Assembly: GCA_036873755.1 (NCBI GenBank)
Contig: JAVTVY010020385.1
Coordinates: 1-64,000, forward strand
Direction of reading: 5' to 3'
Length of the DNA: 64,000 bases
Source: Hanleya hanleyi
Lineage: Eukaryota > Mollusca > Polyplacophora > Lepidopleurida > Hanleyidae
Position numbers and translations under genes: made by a program. This document shows positions 42,699 through 55,735 of this stretch, one piece after another. The notes beneath the pieces are model-generated. The model did not search any database. It had not been told where the DNA came from and saw only the letters and a list, made by a program, of their open reading frames with translations. The first letter of the stretch is position 1, and every line of letters starts with the position of its first letter.

Positions 42699-42862
42699 GC
42701 CCTTGAGTGCATGAGTTCCCTATTTCTGACTCCGGTCGAAGTATTGGTTATATTCTATCTGCTTTACCACCATATCGGTATTGCTGGCCTGTTTGCGCTT
42801 GCACTGGCTGCCATCTTGATGTCTCTGAAGTATCTGATTGGTCAATTCGCTGGACGACTGAG
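42699..42862 (+). CDS. ABCC4: ABCC4-like transporter, exon 6 (TM3-TM4)
   Basis: The exon lies between CTGTTCTAG and GTATGT, phase 0 to 2. It encodes two membrane helices: LFLTPVEVLVIFYLLYHHIG and AGLFALALAAILMSLKYLIG, then QFAGRLR. The position and the P-x-x-x-x-x-x-x-x-L-Y pattern match TM3-TM4 of ABCC membrane domain 1. Confidence 0.95.
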
Positions 42863-43601
42863 GTATGTTCGATTTCCGCCTGCCCATTCTGACCGATTCA
42901 AGCCGCTACGGGATTAGTGATGACATAAGTTCACACACTGGTATTATAAAACGCATTTATGGAGAGAAAGATTTGGCTAGCTGAGGTTCGATGAATGAAT
43001 GTCATCACATGACCCTTAATTGCAGTTTATTTTACAAACGCACAGTTATTTTGAACGATTCCATAACAAAGATGGCTACCGTAACATTATGGATTTAACA
43101 CAACTTTATCCAACTCCACCGTATTCGTGTTGTAATTGGTAAGACAGTTGGATTACAGCTATGATTTTATATAGAGTATGGGGTCTGTTAAGATATGGGT
43201 TCTTTTTTATATCGGAATGGAATATTAGAGATGAATTATAAGTAATATATCGAATATGTGATTGTAAGTCACTGGGATGGATTAACATCTCATAAGTATC
43301 TTTTGAAATAGGAAAGACTTACCTGTTAATTCATCCAGCAGCACAAATAACTGGTCCGCTTCCTTTTAATCGGTTAAAAGAAGACTGTATTTTAGGTTAT
43401 TTGAGAGAAATCGGTTTGTTGTATAAGTTTTAATGTATGTACATGTTCTTGGTGTGTTGTGTCGATTACTTCTGGATTGCTGTGCTGTTGGCTTGCTTTT
43501 AATGGAATACTTAAGTGTTTTGTTTGATCGTCGCTATATAGCTCAAATATTGCTGAACTCGACGTTGAACCTTAACATTCTCTCTCCCTCTCCATTTTCA
43601 G
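42863..43601. other. Intron between exons 6 and 7
   Basis: There is no gene. A family C copy (GATCGTCGCTATATAGCTC, AATATTGCTGAACTCGACG) lies at 43518-43592 and nearly abuts the acceptor. Confidence 0.6.
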
Positions 43602-43727
43602 AACGGTTATAGCAAAATGGGGAGACAGACGGATCAAGCTGATGACTGAACTGATAGCTGGTATACGACTGGTGAAATTACAATGCTGGGAGGAACCACT
43701 CGGTGCCGTGGTCAATGAAATAAGAAG
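43602..43727 (+). CDS. ABCC4: ABCC4-like transporter, exon 7
   Basis: The exon lies between CCATTTTCAG and GTATAT, phase 2 to 2, 126 bp. It encodes WGDRRIKLMTELIAGIRLVK and LQCWEEPLGAVVNEIRR: the second coupling-helix region, with R-x-x-x-M-x-E-x-I-x-G-I-R-x-x-K-x-x-x-W-E typical of the ABCC family. Confidence 0.95.
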
Positions 43728-43988
43728 GTATATATAGCATCGCGATCGAAGGGCGACATCACACTAATTTCAGGTTAACACGGGGCTACATAGGACAGTA
43801 TGACTGAAGACCACGAGCCTGTGATGTGTCCATACGATTATTCCGTCGATTTGCATATGTTCACTGAGATTCATATTATTTTCGCGAAAATCGTCGTCCT
43901 CGAATTATTAGAAATGGATCGCGATTGTCGGACTCGCCTGGATTCGTAGTTTATTTTTCACATTATTATGCAGAAACCTAGAGATGTG

Positions 43989-45001
43989 TAAGAAAGCGTC
44001 TCCAAATATCGTTCGATTTTTCGTTGAGAAATCTGATCTTTTCTAGATATCGAGAATTCCAAAGGTGAGAGAGAATCGCGAATTTTTTCACAAAAACCGA
44101 ATGATTCGCGAAATCGGTTTTCTTTCGCTTTATTGGTGGGTTTTCACTCGAGAAATTTTTCTCGAAAGAAAAACGATTCCGCGAATCAGTCGCGAATCCT
44201 ATACGAATTTGTTGTCAGTGGAGAAAAACGATCAAAAATCGATTGCAAGTAGTGCCGCGTTGTCTTCGCCTAGCCTGGTACCCTGCCCAGTGTGTTACAC
44301 TGCTGGTATGTACCCGTGGACTAGGGCCCCACTGAGAAACTCATAATACATAAATTCACAAATAAGTGTATTTCCATTTTATATATCCGTTTTTATAGAT
44401 AGAACAAGAATGAAAGCAAAATATAATGCCGACGATATTCCCTGTTTCATTTTAAATAGTCAAAACCGGAGATGGATCATTTGGGCGGTCAGGTGTTGAA
44501 CCGGACTCATAACCTACGTAATATTTATTAAGTATAATAAAATAAAACTGATGAAAATGTGACAATTCAATGCAGTCTCTCGCGGTAACATGGTATGTTA
44601 GGATTACCTTGTTAAAGCGGCAGATACTGCAGCTAAATTTTACCTGAGCATATACTTTATGTAGCACCCTCAGACATAGCGGGAGTAACAGCTGTTAATC
44701 TGTGAATGACGTAATTGTATTTATACGCCTCTCGATGGTTTCGCAATATTTTCGCGAAGCTTTCTCGATCAAAATTTCTCGACATTCTCTCGATCAACAA
44801 AAAACCATTGATTTTCGATGGGTCAAAAACACGAATAAATAACGATATCGAGAAAATTCGATCGAGAGTTCTGAAAACGATTTTTTCAATATTTTCTCTC
44901 GATATTATCTTGACGAATTACCGATAAGATCGGGATTTTTTCTGGAAAACCGACGAAAATTCTCGATTGAAAGAAAAACGATTAATGGAGACGCTTCCTA
45001 A
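43989..45001 (-). mobile_element. Non-autonomous DNA element (family D), ~1 kb
   Basis: The ends AGAAAGCGTCTCCA (left) and TGGAGACGCTTCCT (right) are inverted. Subterminal DNA is a dense mosaic of TCTCGA/TCGAGA/TTCTCGAT words. A partial copy in opposite orientation is at 47034-47830. There is no transposase. Confidence 0.7.
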
Positions 45002-45173
45002 GTGTGTAAAGACGGCATACACTGCGAAAATGATATGTGGCATTAGTAAGAGAAAAATTCCCGTGCGTGTGTGATTAATATCAAAATAAATTTCCATTTG
45101 CTCATCAATTAATATTGTATAAAATCACTCCATACTCGTGATCAAGTATTGTATAAAATATTCTTCATTTTAG

Positions 45174-45423
45174 AGAAGAAATCAAATATACCAGGAGAGC
45201 CTACCGCATGCGATTCCTCAACTTTGCTCTATATCTATTAACGGGTCGTTTGATGACGGCGACTGTGCTTCTTGGACGTTGGGCCCTAGGGGTTCCTTTC
45301 TCAACGGCGTCTCTGATCATGACCATTGGATGGATGGAACATTTCAATTTCAGTTCTCTTCTTACGGGCATTATTAGCATCGAAGAAACAGTCCAAATTG
45401 TGAGATCGATGCGCAGAGTTGAG
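45174..45423 (+). CDS. ABCC4: ABCC4-like transporter, exon 8 (TM5-TM6)
   Basis: The exon lies between TTCATTTTAG and GTAGGA, phase 2 to 0. It encodes REEIKYTRRAYRMRFLNFAL, two membrane helices (TM5-TM6), and then IISIEETVQIVRSMRRVE. The last part is the conserved S-x-x-R-I/M-x-x-x-x region joining TMD1 to NBD1. The usual A/S-x-x-S-x-x-R-I is here E-T-V-Q-I-V-R-S-M, somewhat diverged. Confidence 0.93.
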
Positions 45424-45502
45424 GTAGGATATGGATTTTACCTTACACTAATAAGGGTGATTTAATCTTGATAAAATACATATTCATCATTTGATCATTT
45501 AA

Positions 45503-46216
45503 AGGAGAAGAAAACATGTGACCAATGTATACAATGAATGAAAGATCTATCTCCTACGTATCCAAAAATGTAAGCAAATATATTTGCCATGTTTTCTAAT
45601 CGATTAAATCGGCGTTCAACCTGCGCATCGCTGTCTCTCAAGCGTGCCGCCATTTTGGCTCGGGTCGTCTAAGCGTGTGACGTCACCCGGACCTCTCCGC
45701 TCTCTACTGGGGAAGGCGAAAATATAATAAAATACTTCTCTCAGCTGTGCTTGTTGCTCTCGCTTCTCCAGCCTGACAAGTGTTGACAGTCGTTTCGGTT
45801 CGGGAGCCCGACGATGTACAAAATCGGTAGGCACAGCATCATCTTTCAGCAACGCCACACACTGCCCGTGTATTTGCGGAATATTGGCACACTACCGCTA
45901 TCAAATTATAACAGTATACAAAATATAAACCTGCAGTCCCGAGAGCTTCTCATGCTTTAACGTACAAGGCGGAAGTGAGCATGAGCCCGGCTGACGTCAC
46001 GCGGCGATGCGCACAATCTGTTTTCGGCATTGGTTAAAATAGACGCAACCCTTGTAATGGCGGCACTTATGAATCTGTCCACAGGCTCCAGTTTTTGATG
46101 TTTCGATATGAATGGATCGGCGGTAAAGAATCGCAAAAAAATTGCTTACGTTTTTGGATACGAGGGAGATAGATCTTTCGTTCAGTGTATACATTAGTCA
46201 CATGTTTTCTTATCCT
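45503..46216. mobile_element. piggyBac-like MITE with TTAA flanks, 714 bp
   Basis: Both ends are flanked by TTAA (45499-45502 and 46217-46220). Terminal inverted repeats begin AGGAGAAGAAAACATGTGAC on the left; the right end reads GTCACATGTTTTCTTATCCT. Similarity extends about 100 bp inward (CCTACGTATCCAAAAATGTAAG and its inverse). It contains two TGACGTCA sites. There is no transposase, and the piggyBac link rests on TTAA only. Confidence 0.72.
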
Positions 46217-46221
46217 TTAAA

Positions 46222-47033
46222 GAACGCACTTACTGTTGACTATACTTACACTGCAAAACCGATTAGCCTCATTGTTGTGCAGTTCCAGCTCAGGGCCGTG
46301 GAATGGTATTGTTTTGATGTATCGTCTAGTATCGAGAGTGGTCTAGAAGCCTTGTACACGAAGACAATTTTGAAGCATGTAAGACCACTTGAGGATCTAC
46401 GAATACCAAAGATACCACACTTATAATTGAGAGATGCAAACTAAGATAAGGTTTGGTTCTCTCGGGGATCGACATATTTTTGCCATATTTTGGCTTTAAT
46501 TTTCTATGAATTTAGCTGTATATGATCGAAAATTGTATCAAGTTTGACACAGTGATGCATTTTCTTGCGCCAAAGTTGAGCTAGAGACTACATCATATTT
46601 CTAGATATCGTTGACAGTACAGTTCCGCCCATAACTAAGTATTCTTTGATGTGCACACCTGTTGCATCAGAAATTAGTCAAGATTCATGGTGAACTACTA
46701 AATAAACATTTCCTAAATAGCGATAGCTGTAAGCTCACATATCCCTGCCGGATTTTCTATGATGTCAGATGAGACAATGCAAGACTTCATATTCATGTCA
46801 GGGTCAAATTTCTCAAACATGATTTACATACACTTGAGCCTCCATGGCAGCCACTTTGGATTCAGACATGATGATTTGAAGTGTAATTCAAATAGACACA
46901 AAATAATCCAATATGTTTAACTGTGTTTAATGGCATCACGATTGTTCCCTTTTTTGAACAGTTCAGGACCATGATGAAGAAGAGCTCTCCTCCAGATAAA
47001 GGGGATAAACTTATGAAAACTAGAGCCTGGGGC
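46222..47033. other. Intron stretch, nothing recognized
   Basis: AT-rich intronic DNA between the MITE and the second family D copy. No gene or clear repeat was identified. Confidence 0.5.
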
Positions 47034-47830
47034 TAAGGAAGCGTCGTGCCCATTAATCATTTTTCCTTCAATCGAGAAGTTTCTTGGTTTTCTCGAGGAA
47101 ATCCCTATCCTATCGGGAATTCTTCGAGAGAATATCGAGGGAAAATATGGAGAAAAAACCCCGAAATCGTCTTCAAAATTCTCGATCGATTTTCCCGATA
47201 TCGTTTTATATTCGTCTTTTTTGATTCATCGAGAATCAATGGTTTTATTTGATCGAGAAAATGTCAAGAAATTTTGATCGAGAAAGATCCGAGAGAGTAT
47301 CGCGAAACCATCGAGAGACGAATGAATACATTTACGTTATTCACAGATTAACAGCTGTTATGCCGCTATGTGTGAGGGTGATATATACAGTATATCTCCA
47401 GGTAAAATTGAGCTGTAGCAGCCGCTTAAGCAATATAATGCTAACAAAACCTATTTTATTGCGATTTGATAAGAGACTGCATTGAATATCATATTTTCAT
47501 AAGCAACTTTATTTTTTATATAAACTTAATAAATATAGTCCGGCGATTATCAGTCCGGTCGAACGTCTGACCGCCCAAACGATCCTTCTTCGGTCTTCAC
47601 TATTTAAAATCAAACGGGGAATATCGTCGGCATTACATTTCGTTTTTATACAGGTTCTATTTATAATAACGGATATATACATTTGAAATACACTTCTGTG
47701 AATTTATGCATCGTCGGTCTATCAATGGAACCGAGCACAAGCACGGGATATTTAGTTTTACATAGAACCAGAACGACGTTTCAAGGTGTAGCCTGGTCCC
47801 CTTCGGGTATAGGTCAGCAATGTAACATGC
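47034..47830 (+). mobile_element. Family D element, truncated copy
   Basis: It starts TAAGGAAGCGTC and continues with TCGAGAA-rich DNA and then segments matching 44280-44720 in reverse (AACAGCTGTTA, GACCGCCCAAACGATCC, AATATCGTCGGCATTA). The second terminus was not found. Confidence 0.6.
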
Positions 47831-47844
47831 TAGAGAGAGACAGA

Positions 47845-47965
47845 AAGAGAGAGAGAATTAAGGTTTAACGTCGCGTTCAGCAATATTTCAGCGACGACCA
47901 AACAAAATTCTAAGTATTCAAGTTACTAACTCAGTAAGCGATTGCGTTAAAACAGGTACAGACAT
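47845..47965 (-). repeat. Family C short dispersed repeat
   Basis: AGAGAGAGAGAATTAAGG, GCGTTCAGCAATATTTCAGC and CAAACAAAATTCTAAGTATT; reverse of the 17243 and 52130 copies. Confidence 0.72.
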
Positions 47966-47999
47966 CAGAATTTGCACAACAAACCTATCTCTCTAAAAT

Positions 48000-50900
48000 A
48001 ATCCAAAATATAATCTTTTTACTCGGCTAAAAAGATCTTCCAGCGTAGCTGCTCGATAAAAAGTATCTCTTACAATCTTAAAATCTATGCAGTCTATGTC
48101 AGTATGGTTCATCGTGAGATCTTTATGGCATGGAATACACCTTGAGGCCGGCTCTTTTTTTAGTAAATATTTGTGAGTTAATCGTGTATGGCCGATCCTG
48201 CATGATCGAAACGTTTCTGGCTGTTCAGATGAGTATAACCAACAGTTTTTTTAACTCGTGAAGTTTTCCATGATTTCCGTTAAAGATTAAAACTGCTTTC
48301 GTACATAAGCACAGATAGATGGTCAAAAATCGCTGCTTGGAATTCCAACAGAATGAACCACTTCATCCAGTGGTGCCTAAGTCATTTTATCAGCTTCAGA
48401 TGTCAACGTGGCTAACACAATATCTATCTTTTGTTCAACTCTAATGTCATATAATTGTAGAATTTTCAGGATGATGGGATGAGTTGAATTTCCTTTTTTA
48501 GTCGCTTGAAGGCATGCTAGTGAGTCTGAGAATATGACATATTTTTTCCTTCTAGTGGACCCAATACCTTCTAAAGCCGACACTAGAGCTTTTGCCTCTG
48601 CAGCGAATATGGAACTTTTACCTGGTAGACGATAGGTTTTAGTTTTGGAACTAAAGATATTAGCTCATGCTATTCTCTCATCATCTTTAGAACCATCTGT
48701 ATAAATAGCCTGATGGGATCCGTATTTCTCACTCAGCAGACCAAATTCTTGTGTATACATATCTTTTCCTTCTAGTGGACCCAATACCTGCTAAAATACC
48801 TCCGATAATAGAGCTTTTGCCTATGCAGTGAATATGGAACTTTTACCTGGTAGACGATAGGTTTTAGTTTTGGAACTGGAGATAGTAGCACCATCACCAT
48901 CTTTAAAACCATGTGTATAAATAGCCTGATGTGCCTTTTTATATTTCGGCATTGAAATATCTACTTCTGGTTTGGCTAACTGCCATGGTGGAGTTGGCAA
49001 GCGCTTGTTAGGTAAAATTTGACCAACTTTAATACTTGTTGCTACAATGTGTGGTTTCATACGGATTCCAAGAGATGGAATAATGAAGGGTTTCTTTAAA
49101 TAGAAATCTGCGTACTGAGGGTTGAAAACACAGTCATATGCATTATTTGAGTGGTTTGATCGCAATTTTGTGATATATTGCGGAGATACTTTAATTCTTC
49201 GAAGTTCTACAGGAAATGCATCTGCTTCGACAAACAAACTTTCTTTAGGTGATGTTCTGAACGCACTTTGGCAAAGTCTTATTTCTTGATGGAGAATAGG
49301 ATCTAGCTTTGCCAAGTTTCACTTGCTTGCGCCATTGTAAACAATAGTACCATAATCAAGTTTAGAACGATATAAATGGAGAAGAGTTTGCTGATCTCCT
49401 CCGCACTTATAACTGGGAACTGCCTTCAACAAATCTAGAACTTTCGTGCATTTGGCTTTCAAGCAATTTATGTGTGGTTTGAATGTTAGTCGTTGATACA
49501 AACAATATGCCTAAGAATTTGACCTCATTTACCACTGGAAATATTTTCTGCAAATATGTATACAATTTGCCTTAGCGTCGGAGAATTTGAAGCCATTTTC
49601 TAGACACCATTTCTGAATTCTATTTAGACAAGGTTGTAATGTTCTCTCAATATTGTGTATATTTTTTCACTACCCGATTTGTTGAAATCGTCTACAAAGA
49701 GTGAACCATCAATTGATTTATTCAGAACTGCAGCTAAGCTGTTGATCTTAATACTAAACAGAGTAGTAGACAAAATACTGTCCTGTGGAACACCCTGGTC
49801 CTGATCGAAATGATCAGACATGGTTGTACTTAAACGAATTTGGTATTCGCGATCATTCAAAAAGTTGGAAATTGAAACGTGTAAACGGCCTTTTAATCCC
49901 ATATTTTGAAGATCTTTCAGAATCCCGTATTTCCATATAGTATCATAGGCCTTTTCTAAAACAAAAAAAAGATAGAAACCACATGTTCATTCTTGGCGAA
50001 AGCATTCTTGACATACGAATCTAATCTGACTAAATGATCAATGGTACTTCTATTTTTACGGAAACCAGCTTGAATATTAGTAAGATTCTTTTCAGTTTCC
50101 AGGTACCAAGCAAGGCCATCATTTAGCATGCGTTCCATTGTTTTGCAAACACAGCTAGTCAGTGAAATCGGACGATAATTACCAGGGTCTGTATGGTCAC
50201 GGCCAGGCTTTGGTACTGGTATAACTATCGCATTATGCCATGACGGTGGAAAGTTTTCTCTTATCCAAAGTCTGTTGAATATGCGTTACAGGATATTTAG
50301 AGACGATTCGGGTAGATGTTTCAAAAGCTGTTAATGAATATTATTAGGGTCTGCAGCAGAATCGTTAGCTTTCGTGAGAAAAGCCTGGAGTTTCTTCAAT
50401 TGTAACATAGCGTTATAGCCTTCATGGTTACCGGAGGAAAATTTAATTTCATTTTTCTCTTCTCTTTTTTGGAAACGTTGAAATTTAGGTACATAATTTT
50501 CTAACGAAGAAATTTTGGCAATTGTTTCGCCTAATTTATTTGCATTTCTACTCTCTCATTTATGACCTGGTTTCCATCGTTGAGATGATGAACGCTGGAC
50601 TTGGAGCTTTTACATTTTATTCTTTGTATCATATTCCAAAATTTTGTTATAGGATTATGTGTATTGATCTTAGAAATATAATTTTTCCAAGAATCACGTA
50701 TATTCTGTTTCGTGGTTCTACGAGCTTTAGCTCTTGTAACTCTGAGGTCCTTCAAATTTTCAGAATTAGGGTGTCGGCGGAAATATCGTTCAGCTTTCTT
50801 CCTATATTTTCTTGCTTCTTTGCGGTCATAATTAAACCAAGATTTTTTTATATGAGCAACTTCTGAAGATGTGGGAATGGTTTGGTTGGCAATTTCTATC

Positions 50901-51910
50901 AGCATATCTGAGAATAACTGTATAGGATCTGTAACATCAGCGAAAGAGACTGCTTGTAGTTTTTGTGAACAAAGCCTTTCAAATTCTGCTTTCTTAAGAT
51001 TATACCTTGTTAAAGGTGAGTCATGACCTGAGCAGGTAGCTTGTAAAACGGTGGGAAAGTGATCACTTCTGCAAGGATGCTCACGAATAGACCAAGTGAA
51101 TGCTTCAAGAATAGGAAGGTCGCAATGTGAGATATCTAATGCTGAATAGGTTCCATGAGCTGAGGACAAATTTTTTTATAAGAACCATCATTAAAAATAC
51201 ACAAAGAATTATTCGATATAACATTTTCAAGAATTTTACCTTTACAATTGTCTTCATTATCCCAGAGGATATTACGGCCGTTAAAACCACCCATCAATAA
51301 ACAAGGTTTCGGAAGCTGATCGTAAAGATTCTGAAGTTCACTAAGACGGTGACTATCAGAAGAAGATATGTACACTGTGCATAATGCGAAGATATGTACA
51401 CTGTGCATAATGCGAAAACAGAATTCCAGGTAATACGAACTGCTACAGCTTTTAAATCTGTCACTAAATAAACAGGACTGTAAACACCCATTTTAATCAA
51501 TACTGAAGAGCCGCCTGTAGCTTTTCCAAACAGAAAGCCTCATACTTCCAACTAAAATAGAAGATGGAAGAGTTTGTTTGAAACTCGACATCCAAATTCT
51601 TCGAACTCCTGACTCCAACTCTATATCGAACGAATATAGACTTTCAGGGATAGGCCTACAACATACAGTTATGCCTTCACTATGGTACATGTATTTAGCC
51701 CACCTCGTTATACACAAATATCATGTGCTAATCGACCAAAGCCAAACCGAACGAAAAACGAACAATCTAACCCAAACCAAAAAGGAAATATATACAAGCC
51801 AAGAGAAAAGAGGAGAGGGACCGAAAACAATCCGCCAACCCTCTCAGTCACAAAGACCGAGAAGGTAGTAATGGCGGACCTCTGCCCTCCAAAACTGGGC
51901 CGAACCGACA
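48000..51910 (-). mobile_element. LINE, I/Jockey-type with RNase H, near-complete but degraded
   Basis: Reverse-strand pieces appear in the proper order: endonuclease (PKPCLLMGGFNGRNILWDN, SDHFPTVL), linker with KARRTTKQNIRDSW, reverse transcriptase (NIQAGFRKNRSTIDHLV; DQGVPQDSILSTTLFSI; LFVDDF catalytic box), thumb, and RNase H (YVIFSDSLACLQATKKGNST). Frameshifts and stops separate the parts. A roughly 217-bp internal tandem duplication spans about 48541-48900 (TTCCTTCTAGTGGACCCAAT twice). Copies at 12.3-13.3 and 14.6-15.5 kb belong to the same family. Exact ends are uncertain. Confidence 0.85.
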
Positions 51911-53474
51911 AAGAAAAAAAAACGCCCTGAACAACGAAAAAAACCTGAGAAATAATTTTAAAATTCCATTATAGGTGCCTGTCAAAAACGTTCCCAAAAT
52001 ATAATACAACAAAATCAGAGCTAAGATCAGCTGAAATCCACCGAATTAGACAAACTTCTCGGAGCGAAATGCAAACACGTCCGACTCGTAATCTCTCTAC
52101 ATCCGGGCTCATGCCAAGTCAAAACATGATATCTTCGATATATAGCTGAAATATTGCTGAACGCGACGCTAAATCTTAATTCTCTTTCGCTCTCTCTCTC
52201 TTATGATATTCGTTTGTAAAGAATACATGGATTCATGTAACGACATTCAAGAAATTTAATAGCAATTTCTGAGGAAGACGTGGCGAAATGTGGTTGATAG
52301 TGCATCCGACTTCTTTCGGGCGACTTTAATCTTGGCCGCAACGATCGGGGAATCTCGCTTAACAACAACAATATCAACTATCTTTCGCCCAGAAACATCA
52401 AGCTGATTGCTATTTTCTCTCTTTCTAACATCCGATATCGTATAAGTTTGTACACAGACGCGATGAAATAGTTTGCAAATAAAAAGAATGGCGTTTATGC
52501 GGTTAATGTCAAAATTCACGGATTTCGTTTCATCGCAACAGTTTACTCAAGAAGTAATTCGCAAGATTTATGAATTGCGCACGACTAACGTGTGCTTGGG
52601 CAACATGTCTAGACGTTTCACAAACAGCGCGAAGAGAAAGTTTGAAATGTTTTTGAAGAAAAGGGCGTTTGTTTGACGATCTTTTGATTGGCTCGTCTGA
52701 TACATCCCCTCTTAACAAGCACAGAGACCAGTAACAAATTCAGTATCAAAATAGATTCCAACAATGAATTGCAGTCCAGAATTCCAATTCCAGTCGCATT
52801 TAGTCATACAACTTAAACTCTGGCCTAATTAAAACTTCAAATTCCTGGTCGATTATTAGTTACATATATGATACAGTATGAGAGCTGACCTGTCCCTGCT
52901 AAAAACGTAAAAATGAACTACTGGTAAAATTTATAATAAAGACATTACCATGGTATATAACTTCACCTAGGGAGAGAAAAACTAAATGAACCAGCAATAT
53001 TTCCGAATGGTGGTGTATTACGCTATTATATCTATAGACTGCACTGGGACAGAGGAGATGATGACCTACATATTGGATAGAACACTTCATTGGCACCAGT
53101 GACGCAACTAAACCAAACACTTTCTTGGAAGAACTAGCCCTACTAGTAACACCAATGATGCTGAAGTGTACATGTACTTGATCTATTATATATTCGTCTA
53201 TAACCTGCCTCCCATATGTGGGCGTTGAACGCGACGGTCCGGCGGGAGATTAAAAGAGAATTTGTTAGATATATTACTGTATGCGTCTATATATTAGCGG
53301 CCGTGTTTAAACAATATAACGTAGCCGTATTGCATTAACGATGAAGAATAGCCGTAACTGGTAGCTGTGAACCAGGAAACAGATATAGCAGCACAACACT
53401 CATATAACATTTTCACTCTATCAAATGGTACACATGTTTTTCACATATATTTACAATTTGTGTCTTACTTCTCC
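51911..53474. other. Intron stretch
   Basis: There is no recognized gene. Family C is at 52130-52205. Two divergent frames at 52256-52519 (-) and 52473-52676 (+) look somewhat protein-like but match nothing I know. Confidence 0.45.
52130..52205 (+). repeat. Family C short dispersed repeat
   Basis: CTTCGATATATAGCTGAAAT, ATTGCTGAACGCGACG and a CTCTCTCTC end. Confidence 0.72.
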
Positions 53475-53976
53475 TAGCTAAATAATATATAGCCCTCAAG
53501 AGTATGGGGCTATAGGTCGGCCCCAGTCACCTCCAGCGAGGGTTTTAGATAATTTTATTACGACTCACCCACCTCTGAAACTGCCGTACATCTAATCTCT
53601 ACCCCCTCCTGCGCACTATTTTAAAATCTTGTGCACTATTGTGAAATAGTAACGAATATATCGCCGTCTGAATTTTCCAGTCGAAAACTTCAACTCTTTG
53701 CGCGCCATGTTGGTGACGTCACTGTATATGGTTAACATGGCGCGTTTAAAGTGGAAGTGGACTGGAAAATTCAGACGGCGATATATTCGTTACTATTCCA
53801 CAATAGTGCACAAGATTTTAAAATAGTGCGCAGGAGGGGATAGAGATTAGATGTACGGCAGTTTCAGAGGTGGGTGATCCGTAATAAAATTATCTAAAAA
53901 CCTCGCTGGAGGTGACTGAGGCCGACCTATAGCCCTCATACTCTTGAGGGCTATATATTATTTAGCTAACTTCTCC
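53467..53976. mobile_element. Foldback MITE, 494 bp, perfect 8-bp target duplication
   Basis: The element runs from TAGCTAAATAATATATAGCC (53475) to GGCTATATATTATTTAGCTA (53968) and is an almost complete hairpin: arms of roughly 220 bp, continuing to a small centre near GGTGACGTCACTG. ACTTCTCC flanks it on both sides (53467-53474 and 53969-53976). An 8-bp duplication suggests a hAT-like mobilizer, but the terminal bases are not the usual hAT CAG/TAG-TG type. Confidence 0.85.
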
Positions 53977-54261
53977 CCCCTTACGGTACGGGGATGGTGG
54001 GGGGAGGGGGGACTGGTAGGGTGAAGGAAATCTCGTACATTGAGCATTTTTCATACACGGCGTAAATCTCTCAATTTCGTACCCTTTTTCCTGGAAAGTT
54101 ATATACATTCGTCCAGACCCCTCATTTATAGAAAACCTAGGTATTAGGGAAGTGATTGATTTGTTATTTCACAGCCAGTTTCATTTTGCAGTAAGAAGTG
54201 CGCCATTAGGGTGTATGTCCTATTTCATTCCACTCATTGGTACTATACCTATACCTTTCAG

Positions 54262-54570
54262 AGTTTCCTTTTGTTGGACACAGCAAAGAAGCCGATATCC
54301 CGCAAGAGTCGGTCAGCATCTCGAAACTGTGTAACTCCATATACTGTCGATCAGGACATTCGTATCCAAAACACGAAGGATCGGAACGCTGTCGCTCTTG
54401 ACAAATACACATCAAGTACTGAAATTCTCAACAAAGTCGCTTTGGATATTGGTCCCTGTACACGAAACGATGAGATTCCGAACACTAACAGTTCGACCAC
54501 TGACGTTCCAAGTACGATTGAACTTCGACAACTTTGTGCCAACTGGATAATGCCTAAGACAGCGAGAATT
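54262..54570 (+). CDS. ABCC4: ABCC4-like transporter, exon 9 (long TMD1-NBD1 linker)
   Basis: The exon lies between ACCTTTCAG and GTATGT and has 103 codons, phase 0 to 0. It starts SFLLLDTAKKPISRKSRSAS, matching the FLLLDE-type start of the linker, then runs on for about 85 polar residues rich in Ser, Thr, Asn and Asp before IELRQLCANW. Most ABCC4 proteins have a much shorter linker. The open frame, splice sites and phase support it as genuine coding sequence. RKSRSAS is a plausible basophilic-kinase site (inference). Confidence 0.85.
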
Positions 54571-55735
54571 GTATGTATTTCATATAGAAGCTGGTACGTA
54601 CTCAGAACACATTCTAATATGACAACATGAAAATACAATATCGCACAGAATGTCATTTGAAAATAATAGGATTTGCATTGTATGGTTCTTCCACAGGATG
54701 CGATGAACTTGAATAATGATTAACATTGACAAATAATAATAATAATACGCATGCCTATATAAATAATCTGACGTGTAATATCAGCATATAAGCGAGATCA
54801 AATAGAGCTAAGCGATGAACGGGTCCGCTTGGTATTACGGCCGTTTATTTCAGGATTTTAAAGCTTCTTCAAACAAAAATTCAATATTACGAATAGAAAC
54901 TCTGTATGAGAAATCTACCACCCCGGAAGAACCTTTGGTGTAATTTTCGTATTCAAATCTGTTTAGATTGCTCCTGTGTTCCAGATAAAATCAACGTATG
55001 GGGGAAACGAGTGTGCGGCAATGGTATAATGTCCGATTTGCGAAATTGATTGATTTTTCTGGACCACTATACAGAGTTTAAATTTGGATTAACTGTTCTC
55101 TTATAAAATGTATCGTAGTTAAAATACCATTGTTATATCATGGTAAATACAATGTGGAACCTTGTGCAATGGTAGCTGAACCATTTATGTGTGATGACAC
55201 TTTAGGATCAGGAGTTTTAAAATCGGGTTGATCATTGTAACTGTTACTTTAAGATTAAAGTAAACAAATGAATTTCGAGTTGGGCAGCTAGGTTATTTTA
55301 TTGTACCCCATTTTATTCTTCAGTAATTTTTCAAATTAATAACCGTAACAATAATCCTGTACATCTCACATTATTCCATGGTACATACCAAATGGTACCA
55401 TGCAGCACCATACATTTCCCATGGTCTACCATATACAACACTTTACCATGGATTTACCATGGTTTATCATATGGTATTCCCATGGTAAACCGCGGTACAT
55501 TTTTATAAGAGTTTTTTTTTGTGAAGAAAAGTTACCTACTTTGGGCACCTCAACAGTGTCATTTGGCAATGATAAATACATGCATTTGTACTGGAGTTGT
55601 AGAGAGTGATTTATGTTAGTGAATTCTAGAATCATCCGAATTAATTTGAAACGTCAAAGTAAGTTAGATTTTCTTTGAATTTCGTCGTGTTATTAGCGAA
55701 AAATACTATCTCTTCAAACCAGTTAAATTATACAG
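54571..55735. other. Intron with CCATGG-rich patch
   Basis: There is no gene. Between about 55375 and 55500 the hexamer CCATGG and the word TACCA/TGGTA recur many times, giving a patch of overlapping small palindromes. Confidence 0.5.

Noticed and set aside
48377..49315. RNase H and RT pieces as a host gene
   Set aside because: Order, motifs and other copies in the window show they belong to one degraded LINE.
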